The position numbers were made by a program, and so were the translations under genes. 34,224 bases of DNA. It comes from an uncultured Duncaniella sp. (GTDB lineage: Bacteria > Bacteroidota > Bacteroidia > Bacteroidales > Muribaculaceae). The notes below the pieces were generated by a model. The model was given only the letters and a program-made list of their open reading frames with translations. It ran no database searches and was not told the DNA's origin. Positions 7,165 to 15,685 of the stretch are shown one piece after another. Positions within the stretch are counted from its first letter, which is position 1. Each line of letters begins with the position of its first letter. The stretch is from the NCBI GenBank assembly GCA_910577335.1, contig CAJTMJ010000033.1, positions 1 through 34,224 on the forward strand, written 5' to 3'.

Positions 7165-7487
7165 TGAAAAGGTTTTTACGGATTTATTTATATCTGACTG
7201 CCGGTACCCTGTTCCGGGCAATACACATTCTCTTAAAAAACACTTTTTTTCACATTAAAGTTCGTGAAACCGACAACTATTCATTGCTGCCGATTCACAT
7301 CTTTCTCGCTCCCAATATGATGCAAAATCGCAAGAATAATGGTAGAATTGGCAGTCGCGCCGGCACTTAATTTTTACTAAATTTAACCTTCCCTTAACTT
7401 TTTTATTGCTACCTTTACATCCGGATTGAAAGTGCCAATCCGGATGTTTTGTAAAACACGTGTTCAACTGTTTACCTTAGATTTTAA
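7165..7487. other. divergent intergenic region, antiporter / GH97
   Basis: 323 bp, AT-rich, with no credible small gene. For the rightward gene it holds a -7-like element and a perfect 10-bp inverted repeat (separate entry). No convincing TAnnTTTG was found for the leftward antiporter gene. Confidence 0.6.
7410..7446 (+). promoter_or_regulatory. GH97 promoter with inverted repeat at the start site
   Basis: TACCTTTA (7410-7417) is one base from TAnnTTTG. Directly after it is CATCCGGATT (7418-7427), a 9-base spacer, and AATCCGGATG (7437-7446), a perfect inverted repeat at the expected transcription start. It could be an operator, or a 5' hairpin followed by TTTTG. No clear -33 element is seen. 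Confidence 0.45.
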
Positions 7488-9449
7488 ATGAAACGAATTT
7501 TATCATCTTTATTGCTGGGAATTGTATTTATGTCGGCGATGGCTATGCCGAAGTCCGAACAGCCTATTGACACTGTGAGCGTGTCGAGTCCAAACGGCTG
7601 GTTAGTATTCAAAATCGACAATACCGACGGCTCCCCAAGCTACACCGTAACCTACACAGGCATAGATATATTGCTCGATTCGCCGCTCGGCTTTACCACC
7701 GATTACGGAGATTTCTCAAAGGATTTGAAGATGGTATCGGCAAAAGATTCCACCATAAACAAACACTATCGCCTTGACCGCATCAAAAAATCGGACAATA
7801 ACTTTGAGGCTAACTCTCTTGAATGTGAGTTTGTGAATCCCGATGGGAACCGCATGGCTCTTGAAGTGGTAGTAGCCCACTGTAACATCGCATTCCGTTA
7901 CAAATTACTGAAACCTGAAGGAAGAGGTTCGGTAAGGGTGATGAACGAGGCAACAGGCTTTCATCTTCCCCCATACGCCACAGGCTTCCTTTCGCCGCAA
8001 AGCGATGCCATGATCGGGTGGAAACGCACAAAGCCAAGCTATGAAGAGGAATATATAGTGGACACCCCCATTGACACCAAATCAAAGTACGGGCATGGCT
8101 TTACTTTCCCGGCTGTATTTAAAATCGGGAATAAAGCATGGACCATGGTAAGTGAGACAGGGGTTGACCGCAATTACTGTGCGTCGAGACTTTCCGACCA
8201 AAACGAAGGTGTCTTTAAAATAGAATTCCCAATGCCTGAAGAGAACAATGGCAACGGAACTGTAGAACCGGCATTCGCTCTTCCGGGTGCAACACCATGG
8301 CGACTTATCACCGTGGGACATTCACCACGCCCATTGGCACAGACCACTCTCCCTTGGGATGTCGTTGAGGAAAAATATCCCGCTTCCATAGATTATAAGC
8401 CGGGCAAGGCTACATGGAGCTGGATTCTTTGGCAGGATAATGCTATAAATCTTGACGATTCAAAAAAATTTATCGACCTCGCCGGCGAGATGGGCTACCC
8501 CTATACATTGATTGATGCCGGCTGGGATAAAACCATGGGTAGAAAAGGTATTGAGGAATTGGTGGAGTATGGTCGTCCTAAAGGTGTCGCACCCCTCCTT
8601 TGGTACAGCTCAAGCGGATACTGGAATGACATAGAGCAATCACCTATCAATAAGATGGACAATCCTATCTCCCGTAAGGAAGAGATGAAATGGATGAAAG
8701 AGATCGGAGTCAAAGGTATCAAGGTGGATTTCTTCGGCGGTGACAAGCAGGAGACTATGCGTCTGTATGAGGATATTCTAAGCGATGCTAACGACTATGG
8801 ACTGATGGTGATATTCCACGGTTGCACACTACCGAGAGGATGGGAAAAAATGTATCCTAACTACGTAGGCAGCGAGGCTGTGCTTGCATCGGAAAACATG
8901 GTGTTCTCACAGCACTTCTGCGACAATGAAGCTTTTAACGCCACTCTCCATCCCATAATACGCAATGCAGTGGGCGCAATGGAATATGGCGGTTCTTTCC
9001 TAAACAAGCATCTGAACCGTGCCAACAAGGGTGGAAGCGAGCGCAAGACTTCTGATGCTTTCCAGCTGGCTACGGCTGTTATTTACCAAAGCCCGGCACA
9101 GAATTTCGCCCTCGCTCCCAACAATCTCGTGGATGCCGACAAAATCTGTCTCGACTTCATGCGTGATGTGCCAACTCTTTGGGATGACACAGTTTTGCTT
9201 GAAGGCTATCCCGGTAAATTTGTTGTGATAGCACGCAAAAGTGGCGACAAGTGGTATGTCGCAGGGATTAATGCCGAGAAAGAGCCTAAAGAGCTTAATC
9301 TCAAACTCGGAGCATTGGGAGAAGGAAAAGCCTTCATGATTTCCGACGGAGAAGACGGAAAAGTAACCAAGGAAGAGATTACATTACAGAAAGATAAGAA
9401 GTTTAAGGTATCCATACCCTCAAACGGAGGCTTCGTAATCGAAAAATAA
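7488..9449 (+). CDS. secreted GH97 glycosidase (alpha-galactosidase-like)
   Basis: 653 residues with a signal peptide (1-19, ending SAMA). GH97 architecture: N-terminal beta-sandwich (about 28-290, VSSPNGWLVFKI), catalytic TIM barrel (about 300-560) and a small C-terminal beta domain ending GGFVIEK. Barrel landmarks are TWSWILWQD (309-317), YTLIDAGWD (339-347), GIKVDFFGGD with D414, and SEAVLASE with E463 and E469. GH97 splits into inverting alpha-glucosidases (SusB type, glutamate base) and retaining alpha-galactosidases with an aspartate nucleophile in the KVDF position. The Asp here, and its 55-residue spacing to E469, match what I recall for the retaining Bacteroides enzyme (D415/E470). 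Alpha-galactosidase is therefore likely, but not proven. It is a single-gene unit between an inverted-repeat promoter and a strong terminator. It is a distant paralogue of the enzyme at 23254. Confidence 0.85.
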   Translation: MKRILSSLLLGIVFMSAMAMPKSEQPIDTVSVSSPNGWLVFKIDNTDGSPSYTVTYTGIDILLDSPLGFTTDYGDFSKDLKMVSAKDSTINKHYRLDRIKKSDNNFEANSLECEFVNPDGNRMALEVVVAHCNIAFRYKLLKPEGRGSVRVMNEATGFHLPPYATGFLSPQSDAMIGWKRTKPSYEEEYIVDTPIDTKSKYGHGFTFPAVFKIGNKAWTMVSETGVDRNYCASRLSDQNEGVFKIEFPMPEENNGNGTVEPAFALPGATPWRLITVGHSPRPLAQTTLPWDVVEEKYPASIDYKPGKATWSWILWQDNAINLDDSKKFIDLAGEMGYPYTLIDAGWDKTMGRKGIEELVEYGRPKGVAPLLWYSSSGYWNDIEQSPINKMDNPISRKEEMKWMKEIGVKGIKVDFFGGDKQETMRLYEDILSDANDYGLMVIFHGCTLPRGWEKMYPNYVGSEAVLASENMVFSQHFCDNEAFNATLHPIIRNAVGAMEYGGSFLNKHLNRANKGGSERKTSDAFQLATAVIYQSPAQNFALAPNNLVDADKICLDFMRDVPTLWDDTVLLEGYPGKFVVIARKSGDKWYVAGINAEKEPKELNLKLGALGEGKAFMISDGEDGKVTKEEITLQKDKKFKVSIPSNGGFVIEK

Positions 9450-9464
9450 CTATTGGGATATATA

Positions 9465-9509
9465 AATCGTCACAGCAACCCGTGTTTGACTTGGGTTGCT
9501 GTGACGATT
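9465..9509 (+). terminator. rho-independent terminator after GH97
   Basis: A perfect 17-bp stem AATCGTCACAGCAACCC (9465-9481) / GGGTTGCTGTGACGATT (9493-9509) has an 11-base loop and is followed by TGTTTATT, 15 bases after the stop codon. Confidence 0.9.
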
Positions 9510-9572
9510 TGTTTATTAATTTAACTTAAATGCCATATCACACAATCATACGGGGAACGTCAGAAGGGTATT

Positions 9573-9602
9573 TTTGAGAATTGAAATTTATATGTAATTT
9601 TG
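9573..9602 (+). promoter_or_regulatory. promoter of the sigma/anti-sigma/receptor operon
   Basis: TTTG (9573-9576), 18 bases, then TAATTTTG (9595-9602) is a full match to the Bacteroidota housekeeping promoter (-33 TTTG, -7 TAnnTTTG), about 60 bases before the sigma-factor start. Confidence 0.65.
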
Positions 9603-9665
9603 CAGCCGAATCTACCTATGAGTTAATGGTTACAATCTACTGAAAAGTCCAATCGAAAGTTTTTG

Positions 9666-10184
9666 ATGCTATCCAATAACCGAAAAATAAACATTGACGA
9701 GATATTCCGGTTGTACTATCGTCCGTTATGCCTCTATGCGCTACACTACCTCCATTCCACAGACGATGCGGAGGATGTGGTGCAGGATTGCGTCACAGAA
9801 TTTCTTGAACGTATAGATAGAGGATTAGAGGTCGATAACGTAAGGTCATATCTCTTCATGATGGTACGTAATCGGAGCCTTGACAGCCTTAAACTTGCGA
9901 CATGCATTGACTCCAACCATACCGCCGATGAATTCGTGGAGCTTATAGATGAATCGGAATATGAAGAAGCATCCTTTATTGAAGCCCGTCTATGGACTGC
10001 CATTGACTCTCTGCCTGAGAAATGTCGTGAGATATTTCTATTATGCAAACGTGACGGACTTAAGTACGAAGAGATTGCCGAGGAACTCGGAATTTCCATC
10101 AACACCGTTAAAAATCAAGTAAGTAAAGCCCTCCAGACGCTTAAAAACGGATGCCATAAAATCTATATGTTCTTCTTCGGATAA
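9666..10184 (+). CDS. ECF RNA polymerase sigma factor (FecI-like)
   Basis: 172 residues from the ATG at 9666; an overlapping TTG at 9663 is less likely. Region 2 covers about 10-75 (IDEIFRLYYRPLCLYALHYLHSTDDAEDVVQDCVTEF, with the DAEDVVQD core-binding motif). Region 4 covers about 110-165, with the helix-turn-helix YEEIAEELGISINTVKNQVSKAL. No other domain is present, as usual for extracytoplasmic-function sigma factors of the Bacteroidetes FecI-like group. It would redirect RNA polymerase to its target, probably the downstream receptor genes, once released by the FecR-like protein encoded 100 bp downstream. The gap between the two genes is AT-rich and could hold an ECF promoter, but no second copy of a motif allows me to name one. 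Confidence 0.92.
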   Translation: MLSNNRKINIDEIFRLYYRPLCLYALHYLHSTDDAEDVVQDCVTEFLERIDRGLEVDNVRSYLFMMVRNRSLDSLKLATCIDSNHTADEFVELIDESEYEEASFIEARLWTAIDSLPEKCREIFLLCKRDGLKYEEIAEELGISINTVKNQVSKALQTLKNGCHKIYMFFFG

Positions 10185-10284
10185 AGAGCTGACCTATAAG
10201 CTTCTAAATTTTTTTCAAAAAAATTTCATTTTCGGATAGTAGGATTTTAATATTTCTCTGTCATAGCTACAAAACAAGTGCAAA

Positions 10285-11091
10285 ATGAACAGAGAAATGA
10301 AACATCTTAAATTTGTCCTTAAGTATTACGCCCCGGGTATATTCGACACCCGCAAAGCTTTACGAGCTTACAAATCACAACATCCATCCACTATAAGATA
10401 TTGGAGCAGATACATTGCCGGTGTGGCAGCATCGTTAATCCTTTGCATCGGTATCGGCTATTACCTGATGAATCGGAACAATCAGCCGTCATTGCTATAT
10501 GCCGATAATGAAACTGTAACTTACACTCTCCCCGACGGCTCCATAGTCACAGTCTATCCCCACTCATCTCTTTCATATTACTCAGACGAGTTCGGGAAAA
10601 AGGAACGTCTTGTCGAGATGACCGGTAAGGTGCGATTCAATGTTCAGAAAAATCCCTCAGCACCATTCATAGCAAACGCTCAGGCAGCCACTGTAAAGGT
10701 TCTCGGAACGCAGTTTGTGGTCGATGAGCTCAACCCCGACTCAGTTGGAGTCTCTGTCACCTCCGGTAAAGTGCTTTTTACCGCTAAGGATGAGAAGGAT
10801 GGTGTGATACTCACCAAGGGTATGCAAGCATACCTGTTGGCAGGAGAGATTTTACCCGAAATAGCAGACACAGTTACATCAACCACTCAGACAAAGCGAA
10901 AATTCATTTTCGAAAACACCCCGCTTGCCGATGTGCTTAAGGAACTGTCTGAGCATTTCCATGTGCAACTCTCTTGTGCCACCACAGGTAAGATGCTGAC
11001 AGCAGAATTTGACACTGACAATCTTGATGAAATAATAATGATAATTGAGAAATCACTTGATGTTAAAATTCAGAAAAGACCGATAAAATGA
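10285..11091 (+). CDS. FecR-type anti-sigma factor
   Basis: 268 residues. The short cytoplasmic N-terminus (1-40) should bind the sigma factor. A single membrane helix (about 44-62, YIAGVAASLILCIGIGYYLM) is followed by the periplasmic FecR beta domain (about 72-170, TYTLPDGSIVTVYPHSSLSYYSDEFG, VLGTQFVVDEL) and a C-terminal DUF4974/STN-like fold (about 205-265, FIFENTPLADVLKELSEHFHVQLS). In the Fec-type cascade this protein holds the sigma factor until the outer-membrane transducer's signalling domain contacts it. Its stop overlaps the receptor start (ATGA, 11088-11091), so the two are translationally coupled. The N-terminal part is shorter than the usual 80-residue sigma-binding region, which may mean a reduced contact surface. 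Confidence 0.92.
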   Translation: MNREMKHLKFVLKYYAPGIFDTRKALRAYKSQHPSTIRYWSRYIAGVAASLILCIGIGYYLMNRNNQPSLLYADNETVTYTLPDGSIVTVYPHSSLSYYSDEFGKKERLVEMTGKVRFNVQKNPSAPFIANAQAATVKVLGTQFVVDELNPDSVGVSVTSGKVLFTAKDEKDGVILTKGMQAYLLAGEILPEIADTVTSTTQTKRKFIFENTPLADVLKELSEHFHVQLSCATTGKMLTAEFDTDNLDEIIMIIEKSLDVKIQKRPIK

Positions 11092-13682
11092 AACGAATGT
11101 TGATTATCACCATACTGACATATCTCTTTGGCATTACTATTCACGGCGAACAAATTCATAACAGAAATACCTTGCGCCAACAGATGGAGCATGTCAAAAA
11201 TGAATATGGCGTTAAATTTGTCTACGATTCATCCATTAAACTCGACATACCGTATACCGGGAAGCAACTCCAAGGCGGCAATCTTAGGACCAGCCTTAAT
11301 GAGCTATTCCGCAACACCGGCATGAAATGGGAACTTAATGGTAATTATGTTGTGATACTACCGCAAAAAAAGTACAGTATCAGCGGATATGTCACCCAGA
11401 CAGACGGGGAGACAGTCATCAACGCCACTGTGTGGGATCTCACCTCCGGTATAGGGACATTGACCAACGAACACGGGTTCTATAGCCTTACACTGCCTGA
11501 GGGTAAACACTCGATAAGGTTTTCATTCATCGGCAATGCCGATCACATTGAGGAGATCTCACTCAATAAGAATCTCACTAAGAATGTTATGCTATCTCCC
11601 GGCGAGGAGCTTGGGGAAGTAGTTGTAACCGCCGACCTTAACTCTCCGCTCAGCACCACCCAAACCGGCAAAATATCCCTTACGCCGAAGGATCTACAGA
11701 AGGAGTATGCGCTTCTAAGCTCTCCCGATGTGGTGAAGATACTTCAAAATCTTCCGGGCGTATCATCCGGTTCGGAACTCATATCAGGTCTTTACGTCCA
11801 CGGAGGTGGCAATGACGAAAACCTGTTTATGCTCGATGGCACTCCCCTCTATCAAGTCAATCACCTTGGCGGACTCTTCTCTGCCTTTAACACTGACGTA
11901 ATTAAAAACATCGACTTCTATAAAAGCGGTTTCCCTGCCCGATATGGCGGCAGATTGTCATCTGTCGTAGATGTGCGCACAAAAGATGGCAACATGCAGG
12001 AGTATCACGGCAATTTCAGCATCGGTTTGCTCGATGGCAGGATACAATTCGAAGGCCCTATTAAACGAAACCGCACCTCGTTCAATATCGCAATGCGTCG
12101 CACATGGCTCGACGTGCTAACCATACCTATTTTTGCACTTCGCAACCGTGGCGCAAAAGACAAGGTAAACATGCGCTACGCGTTCCACGATATAAATGCC
12201 AAGGTGACACATATATTCTCCGACCGCAGCCGTGCAGACATAAGCATTTTTTCAGGTAATGACGAATTTAAAGCCACTGATGACGAAACCCAGAGCCTTA
12301 TGGATTACGGCAAAAAGCGTGAATATACAAAACTCGACCTGCAGTGGGGCAATTTTACTACCGCTGTCAACTGGAAATACCAATTTTCGCCTAAACTCTA
12401 TTCCGTGTTCACCGGAATATATACAAAAAACCGTTCCCGTCAGAAATATCTTGAAGATAACCGGTTATTCTATCAGGATGCTTTGACCGAAAAGTCACTT
12501 ACCGAGACAAACACTTGGGCAACAATCGACGACATCGGTGCCCGAATGGAATTTGATTATCGCCCGGTACAGTCTCACCATATACGTATGGGATCCAACT
12601 TTCTCTATCACTATTTTCGCCCTCAGAGTTATAAAAATTATTCTGCCAACAGCGAGTCGAACGACACCCTCAACCGTAGCGGCTACCACGCTTATAGAGG
12701 ACAGGAATTATCACTATATGCGGAGGATAATATAGCTCTCAGAGAGAAAGTCAGAGTCAATCTCGGTGTGCACTACTCCCTGTTTCATATTCCCGGCAAG
12801 ACATACCATTCCGTGGAGCCGAGAGCAGCCATACGCTACCAGCTGAACGACCGGCTCACATTCAAAGCTTCTTACACCGAAATGAACCAGTTCATGCATC
12901 AGCTATCCAATTCATATCTGAATCTGCCGATGGACTACTGGGTGCCCTCGACACGCTCTATCTCGCCATCCCGTTCACGGCAGTATGCCGCCGGAGCTTA
13001 CCTGATGTTACCCCACAATCTACACATCAATCTGGAAGGATATTACAAAACAACTTCTAACATTCTCGAATATGATGGTGGCAGCTCCCTGACTCCATCT
13101 TTCGAAGATTGGGAATCTCGTGTGCGTAAGGGTAAGAGCCGTGCTTACGGATTAGAATGGGAGACCGGATATGGCAATGAACGATGGAGTCTCTCCGGCT
13201 CTTATACCCTGTCGTGGAACAAACGCAACTTTCCTGACTTCTACGATAGCTGGTATCCCGACAAGTTCGACAGTCGCCATAAGCTGAACCTGAATTTCAG
13301 CTATAAAATAACCTCGGGTATAGACGCATACGCATCATGGAGTTATCATAGCGGCAACCGTATGACCGTGCCACAGCAGTTAGTATCAGCACCCGTAATT
13401 CCCGGCACAGATAACGACGGCACCAACACACCGCAATGGATATACGAGCAACCCAATAACATATCACTCCCGGATTACCACCGGCTCGACCTTGGTGTAA
13501 ATTTCCGCAAGAAAACCAAGAAGGGATATGAGCGTATCTGGAATGTGAGCATATACAACGCTTACTGTCGCATGAATCCATTCTTTGCCAAGATAGAGCA
13601 ACGCCCCGACGAGTCATTTGTGGCAAAATCCACCGCCTTATTCCCGATTATTCCCTCGTTCAGCTATACTTTAAAATTCTGA
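11088..13682 (+). CDS. TonB-dependent transducer with STN signalling domain
   Basis: 864 residues. A signal peptide (1-21, ending TIHG) is followed by a secretin/TonB N-terminal (STN) domain (about 25-88, LRQQMEHVKNEYGVKFVYDSS..WELNGNYVVI) that would touch the FecR-like protein. Next come a carboxypeptidase-regulatory-like beta sandwich (about 92-168), a plug (about 185-300, DVVKILQNLPGVSSGSELISGLYVHGGGNDENLFMLDG) and a 22-strand barrel ending in Phe (PSFSYTLKF). Role: outer-membrane import of an unknown ligand, energised by TonB, combined with signalling to the sigma factor. Unlike SusC proteins it has no SusD partner. Instead a DUF4249 lipoprotein follows after 10 bp. It is about as long as siderophore-type transducers, so a metal chelate, peptide or glycan are all possible ligands. 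Confidence 0.9.
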   Translation: MKRMLIITILTYLFGITIHGEQIHNRNTLRQQMEHVKNEYGVKFVYDSSIKLDIPYTGKQLQGGNLRTSLNELFRNTGMKWELNGNYVVILPQKKYSISGYVTQTDGETVINATVWDLTSGIGTLTNEHGFYSLTLPEGKHSIRFSFIGNADHIEEISLNKNLTKNVMLSPGEELGEVVVTADLNSPLSTTQTGKISLTPKDLQKEYALLSSPDVVKILQNLPGVSSGSELISGLYVHGGGNDENLFMLDGTPLYQVNHLGGLFSAFNTDVIKNIDFYKSGFPARYGGRLSSVVDVRTKDGNMQEYHGNFSIGLLDGRIQFEGPIKRNRTSFNIAMRRTWLDVLTIPIFALRNRGAKDKVNMRYAFHDINAKVTHIFSDRSRADISIFSGNDEFKATDDETQSLMDYGKKREYTKLDLQWGNFTTAVNWKYQFSPKLYSVFTGIYTKNRSRQKYLEDNRLFYQDALTEKSLTETNTWATIDDIGARMEFDYRPVQSHHIRMGSNFLYHYFRPQSYKNYSANSESNDTLNRSGYHAYRGQELSLYAEDNIALREKVRVNLGVHYSLFHIPGKTYHSVEPRAAIRYQLNDRLTFKASYTEMNQFMHQLSNSYLNLPMDYWVPSTRSISPSRSRQYAAGAYLMLPHNLHINLEGYYKTTSNILEYDGGSSLTPSFEDWESRVRKGKSRAYGLEWETGYGNERWSLSGSYTLSWNKRNFPDFYDSWYPDKFDSRHKLNLNFSYKITSGIDAYASWSYHSGNRMTVPQQLVSAPVIPGTDNDGTNTPQWIYEQPNNISLPDYHRLDLGVNFRKKTKKGYERIWNVSIYNAYCRMNPFFAKIEQRPDESFVAKSTALFPIIPSFSYTLKF

Positions 13683-13692
13683 TTCTCCAAAT

Positions 13693-14688
13693 ATGAAAAC
13701 AAGACAATTCCTATATGCGCTACCTCTACTTCTCGCTTCATGCAACTCCTATTTCGATCCCGAAGGTTTGTATCCGGAGGAGAAATTAGTGCTGTACTGT
13801 ATGCCAAATCCCAATCAGGATTCCATTGTGATACAGCTATCAAAAAGTGTCCCCGTCACGGCGACAGGCACACCACCACTCGGCATCCCCAAAGCAAACA
13901 TTGATTTCATGGTCAACGGAGAGAAGCAACATGTTTACTGGAACGAAAATCGGACAGAAAACCTTCCTCCGCAATGCTACTATGTGTTGAACAATCTGAA
14001 AGAAGGTGACAAAATAGAGATCTTCGCAGGGAGTAGAGACCTTACACCCGTAACTTCATCCACAGTAATCCCAACCTCTTTCCCTCTCGAAGATATTGAA
14101 CTTGCCATCAAGCCGGAGGATACCCCCAAATTACAATTTCGTGTCACGTTCCGTGACAACGCTTCAACCGATGATTATTACGGCATACGCATCGTTGAAA
14201 AAGTCATCACCGAACACAAGTATGACGATGAGAACGGAGTGCCATGCGACACAACCGTTGAAATAACCTCCGTATTAAATTTTGATGTCACAGACGAACC
14301 ATTGCTTAATGACCGTGTGGGATTGGACGCTACCTTTGAGCTTGATTATGATTATTATCAGAACCTATATATCTGGACTGACGAGAAGATTCCCGGTAAG
14401 GAGTATACACTTCGATTGACCTCATCATACACCCCGGATTATGAATCGGATGAAGCATCAGAGTATGGCTATTACAAGGCCATCCACCTATACAAGGTAT
14501 ACCTATACCATCTTTCGCCGGAATTTTACCGATATTTGAAGTCGGTAAACGACATCAGCAACAACGAATTGGGTCAAAACGGACTCGCTCCAATTCGTAG
14601 CCATTACAGCAACATACTGAATGGTTTTGGAATTCTCGGAGGATGCCAGTTCACGGAATCCTCATGGCTCCCCCAGCCACAACCGTAA
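13693..14688 (+). CDS. DUF4249 lipoprotein, receptor partner
   Basis: 331 residues. A lipoprotein signal ends LLLASC with the lipidated Cys at 17, followed by NSYFDPEG. The rest matches the DUF4249 pattern: a first beta-sandwich (EEKLVLYCMPNPNQDSIVIQLSKSVPV, about 29-55), an immunoglobulin-like section with TPVTSSTVIPTSFPLEDIE (about 118-136), and a C-terminal helical/loop part (YHLSPEFYRYLKSVND, ILGGCQFTESSWLPQP). DUF4249 proteins are found in Bacteroidota next to TonB-dependent receptors with plug and regulatory domains. By analogy with SusD they may be a surface lid or ligand-capture subunit, but this is inference. The 10-bp spacing to the receptor and the shared terminator mark it as the last gene of the sigma operon. 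Confidence 0.85.
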   Translation: MKTRQFLYALPLLLASCNSYFDPEGLYPEEKLVLYCMPNPNQDSIVIQLSKSVPVTATGTPPLGIPKANIDFMVNGEKQHVYWNENRTENLPPQCYYVLNNLKEGDKIEIFAGSRDLTPVTSSTVIPTSFPLEDIELAIKPEDTPKLQFRVTFRDNASTDDYYGIRIVEKVITEHKYDDENGVPCDTTVEITSVLNFDVTDEPLLNDRVGLDATFELDYDYYQNLYIWTDEKIPGKEYTLRLTSSYTPDYESDEASEYGYYKAIHLYKVYLYHLSPEFYRYLKSVNDISNNELGQNGLAPIRSHYSNILNGFGILGGCQFTESSWLPQPQP

Positions 14689-14764
14689 ACCATACATTAA
14701 TCCGTCTCTATCAGGTCTTGGAGAAACGCAGTTTTCTCCATCGGTCCACCATCTGCTTATGAGA

Positions 14765-14803
14765 TATTTTGGGCTGTTAGAAACATTTTTACAGCCCAAA
14801 ATA
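14765..14803. terminator. bidirectional terminator between convergent operons
   Basis: The stem TATTTTGGGCTGT (14765-14777) / ACAGCCCAAAATA (14791-14803), with A/T-rich flanks on both sides, lies between the DUF4249 gene and the GLPGLI gene and can serve both strands. Confidence 0.8.
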
Positions 14804-14818
14804 CTTTATTCCTTATCT

Positions 14819-15685
14819 TTATCGGTAATCGGTTTCTATCAGATCATGAAGTAATTTCACTTTCCCCATAAGAGTCCCGTCCGCATTCCGGACATTACCT
14901 CCAACAATTTTAGCCGGATCCTCAAGTAATTCATGCTTCTCTTTTAAAAATGATATGCGGTCAGTCTTGATAAAATCCCTCTTCTTAGGCATTGGCAATA
15001 TCTGTTCTTCAGTTTTTTCAACACCTGTGATCACAAATTTATATTCCCCGCCATCGCTCTGTGCTTCCATTATCAGACCCGGCAGCCCGCAAAGTTGCCA
15101 CGGACCCTCCTGTACAGGTATCTCCGGAGCAAACCATGCTTTCCACCGCCTGCCATGATAATCGGCAACAGCCATCTGACAGTCGTACCCTAATACTGTT
15201 TTTACCGAATCAACAGGTTCCCACACCAAATCTGCCATTGGCACAGAGTAGATATAATCCTGAAATGCAAGATGATCCCTGACCTCTATCTCACCGGTGG
15301 CATGACTTTTGTATACCACAAGATTCGAACCTCTCTTTGGTCTTATATCTTTCGCCCTACTCATATCAATTGTTTTATTCCCATTAGAGTCATAGACAGT
15401 GGCTATACGAAACATTTCTTTTATCAGAGCCTTCCCCTCTTCCGTGGTCATCAATTTCTCATAATCATACGTGGCAATGCTGCAAAATCGTGATTCGGCA
15501 GGTGCAATCTGAAGCATATAATCATCTTCACGCGCATATTCCTTACCGCTACTCGGAGTTGTGGCAAGATATGTGTATTTATATGTTGCTCGTATCACAG
15601 TCACGGGGTATTCTTCTGCCACGGATGTAAATATCCCAAAGATCACCGATAAAACGGTAAGCATAACTCTGAATTGTCGTATCAT
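14819..15685 (-). CDS. GLPGLI-family exported protein
   Basis: 288 residues with a signal peptide (about 1-23, VFGIFTSVAEE region). It carries the family-defining hexapeptide GLPGLI at residues 200-205, preceded by WFAPEIPVQEGPWQLC, and the upstream GYDCQMA motif (166-172). The family (TIGR01200) is found in Bacteroidota and its function is not known. It is commonly encoded beside large receptor-like barrels, as here: its start codon overlaps the stop of the barrel gene (ATGA, 15682-15685), so the two are co-translated and probably act together at the outer membrane. The C-terminus is charged and has no anchor. Confidence 0.88.
   Translation of the reverse strand: MIRQFRVMLTVLSVIFGIFTSVAEEYPVTVIRATYKYTYLATTPSSGKEYAREDDYMLQIAPAESRFCSIATYDYEKLMTTEEGKALIKEMFRIATVYDSNGNKTIDMSRAKDIRPKRGSNLVVYKSHATGEIEVRDHLAFQDYIYSVPMADLVWEPVDSVKTVLGYDCQMAVADYHGRRWKAWFAPEIPVQEGPWQLCGLPGLIMEAQSDGGEYKFVITGVEKTEEQILPMPKKRDFIKTDRISFLKEKHELLEDPAKIVGGNVRNADGTLMGKVKLLHDLIETDYR

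Noticed and set aside
14730..14756. small hairpin GGAGAAA..TTTTCTCC after the DUF4249 gene
   Set aside because: The stem is short and lies just upstream of a much stronger terminator at 14765-14803.
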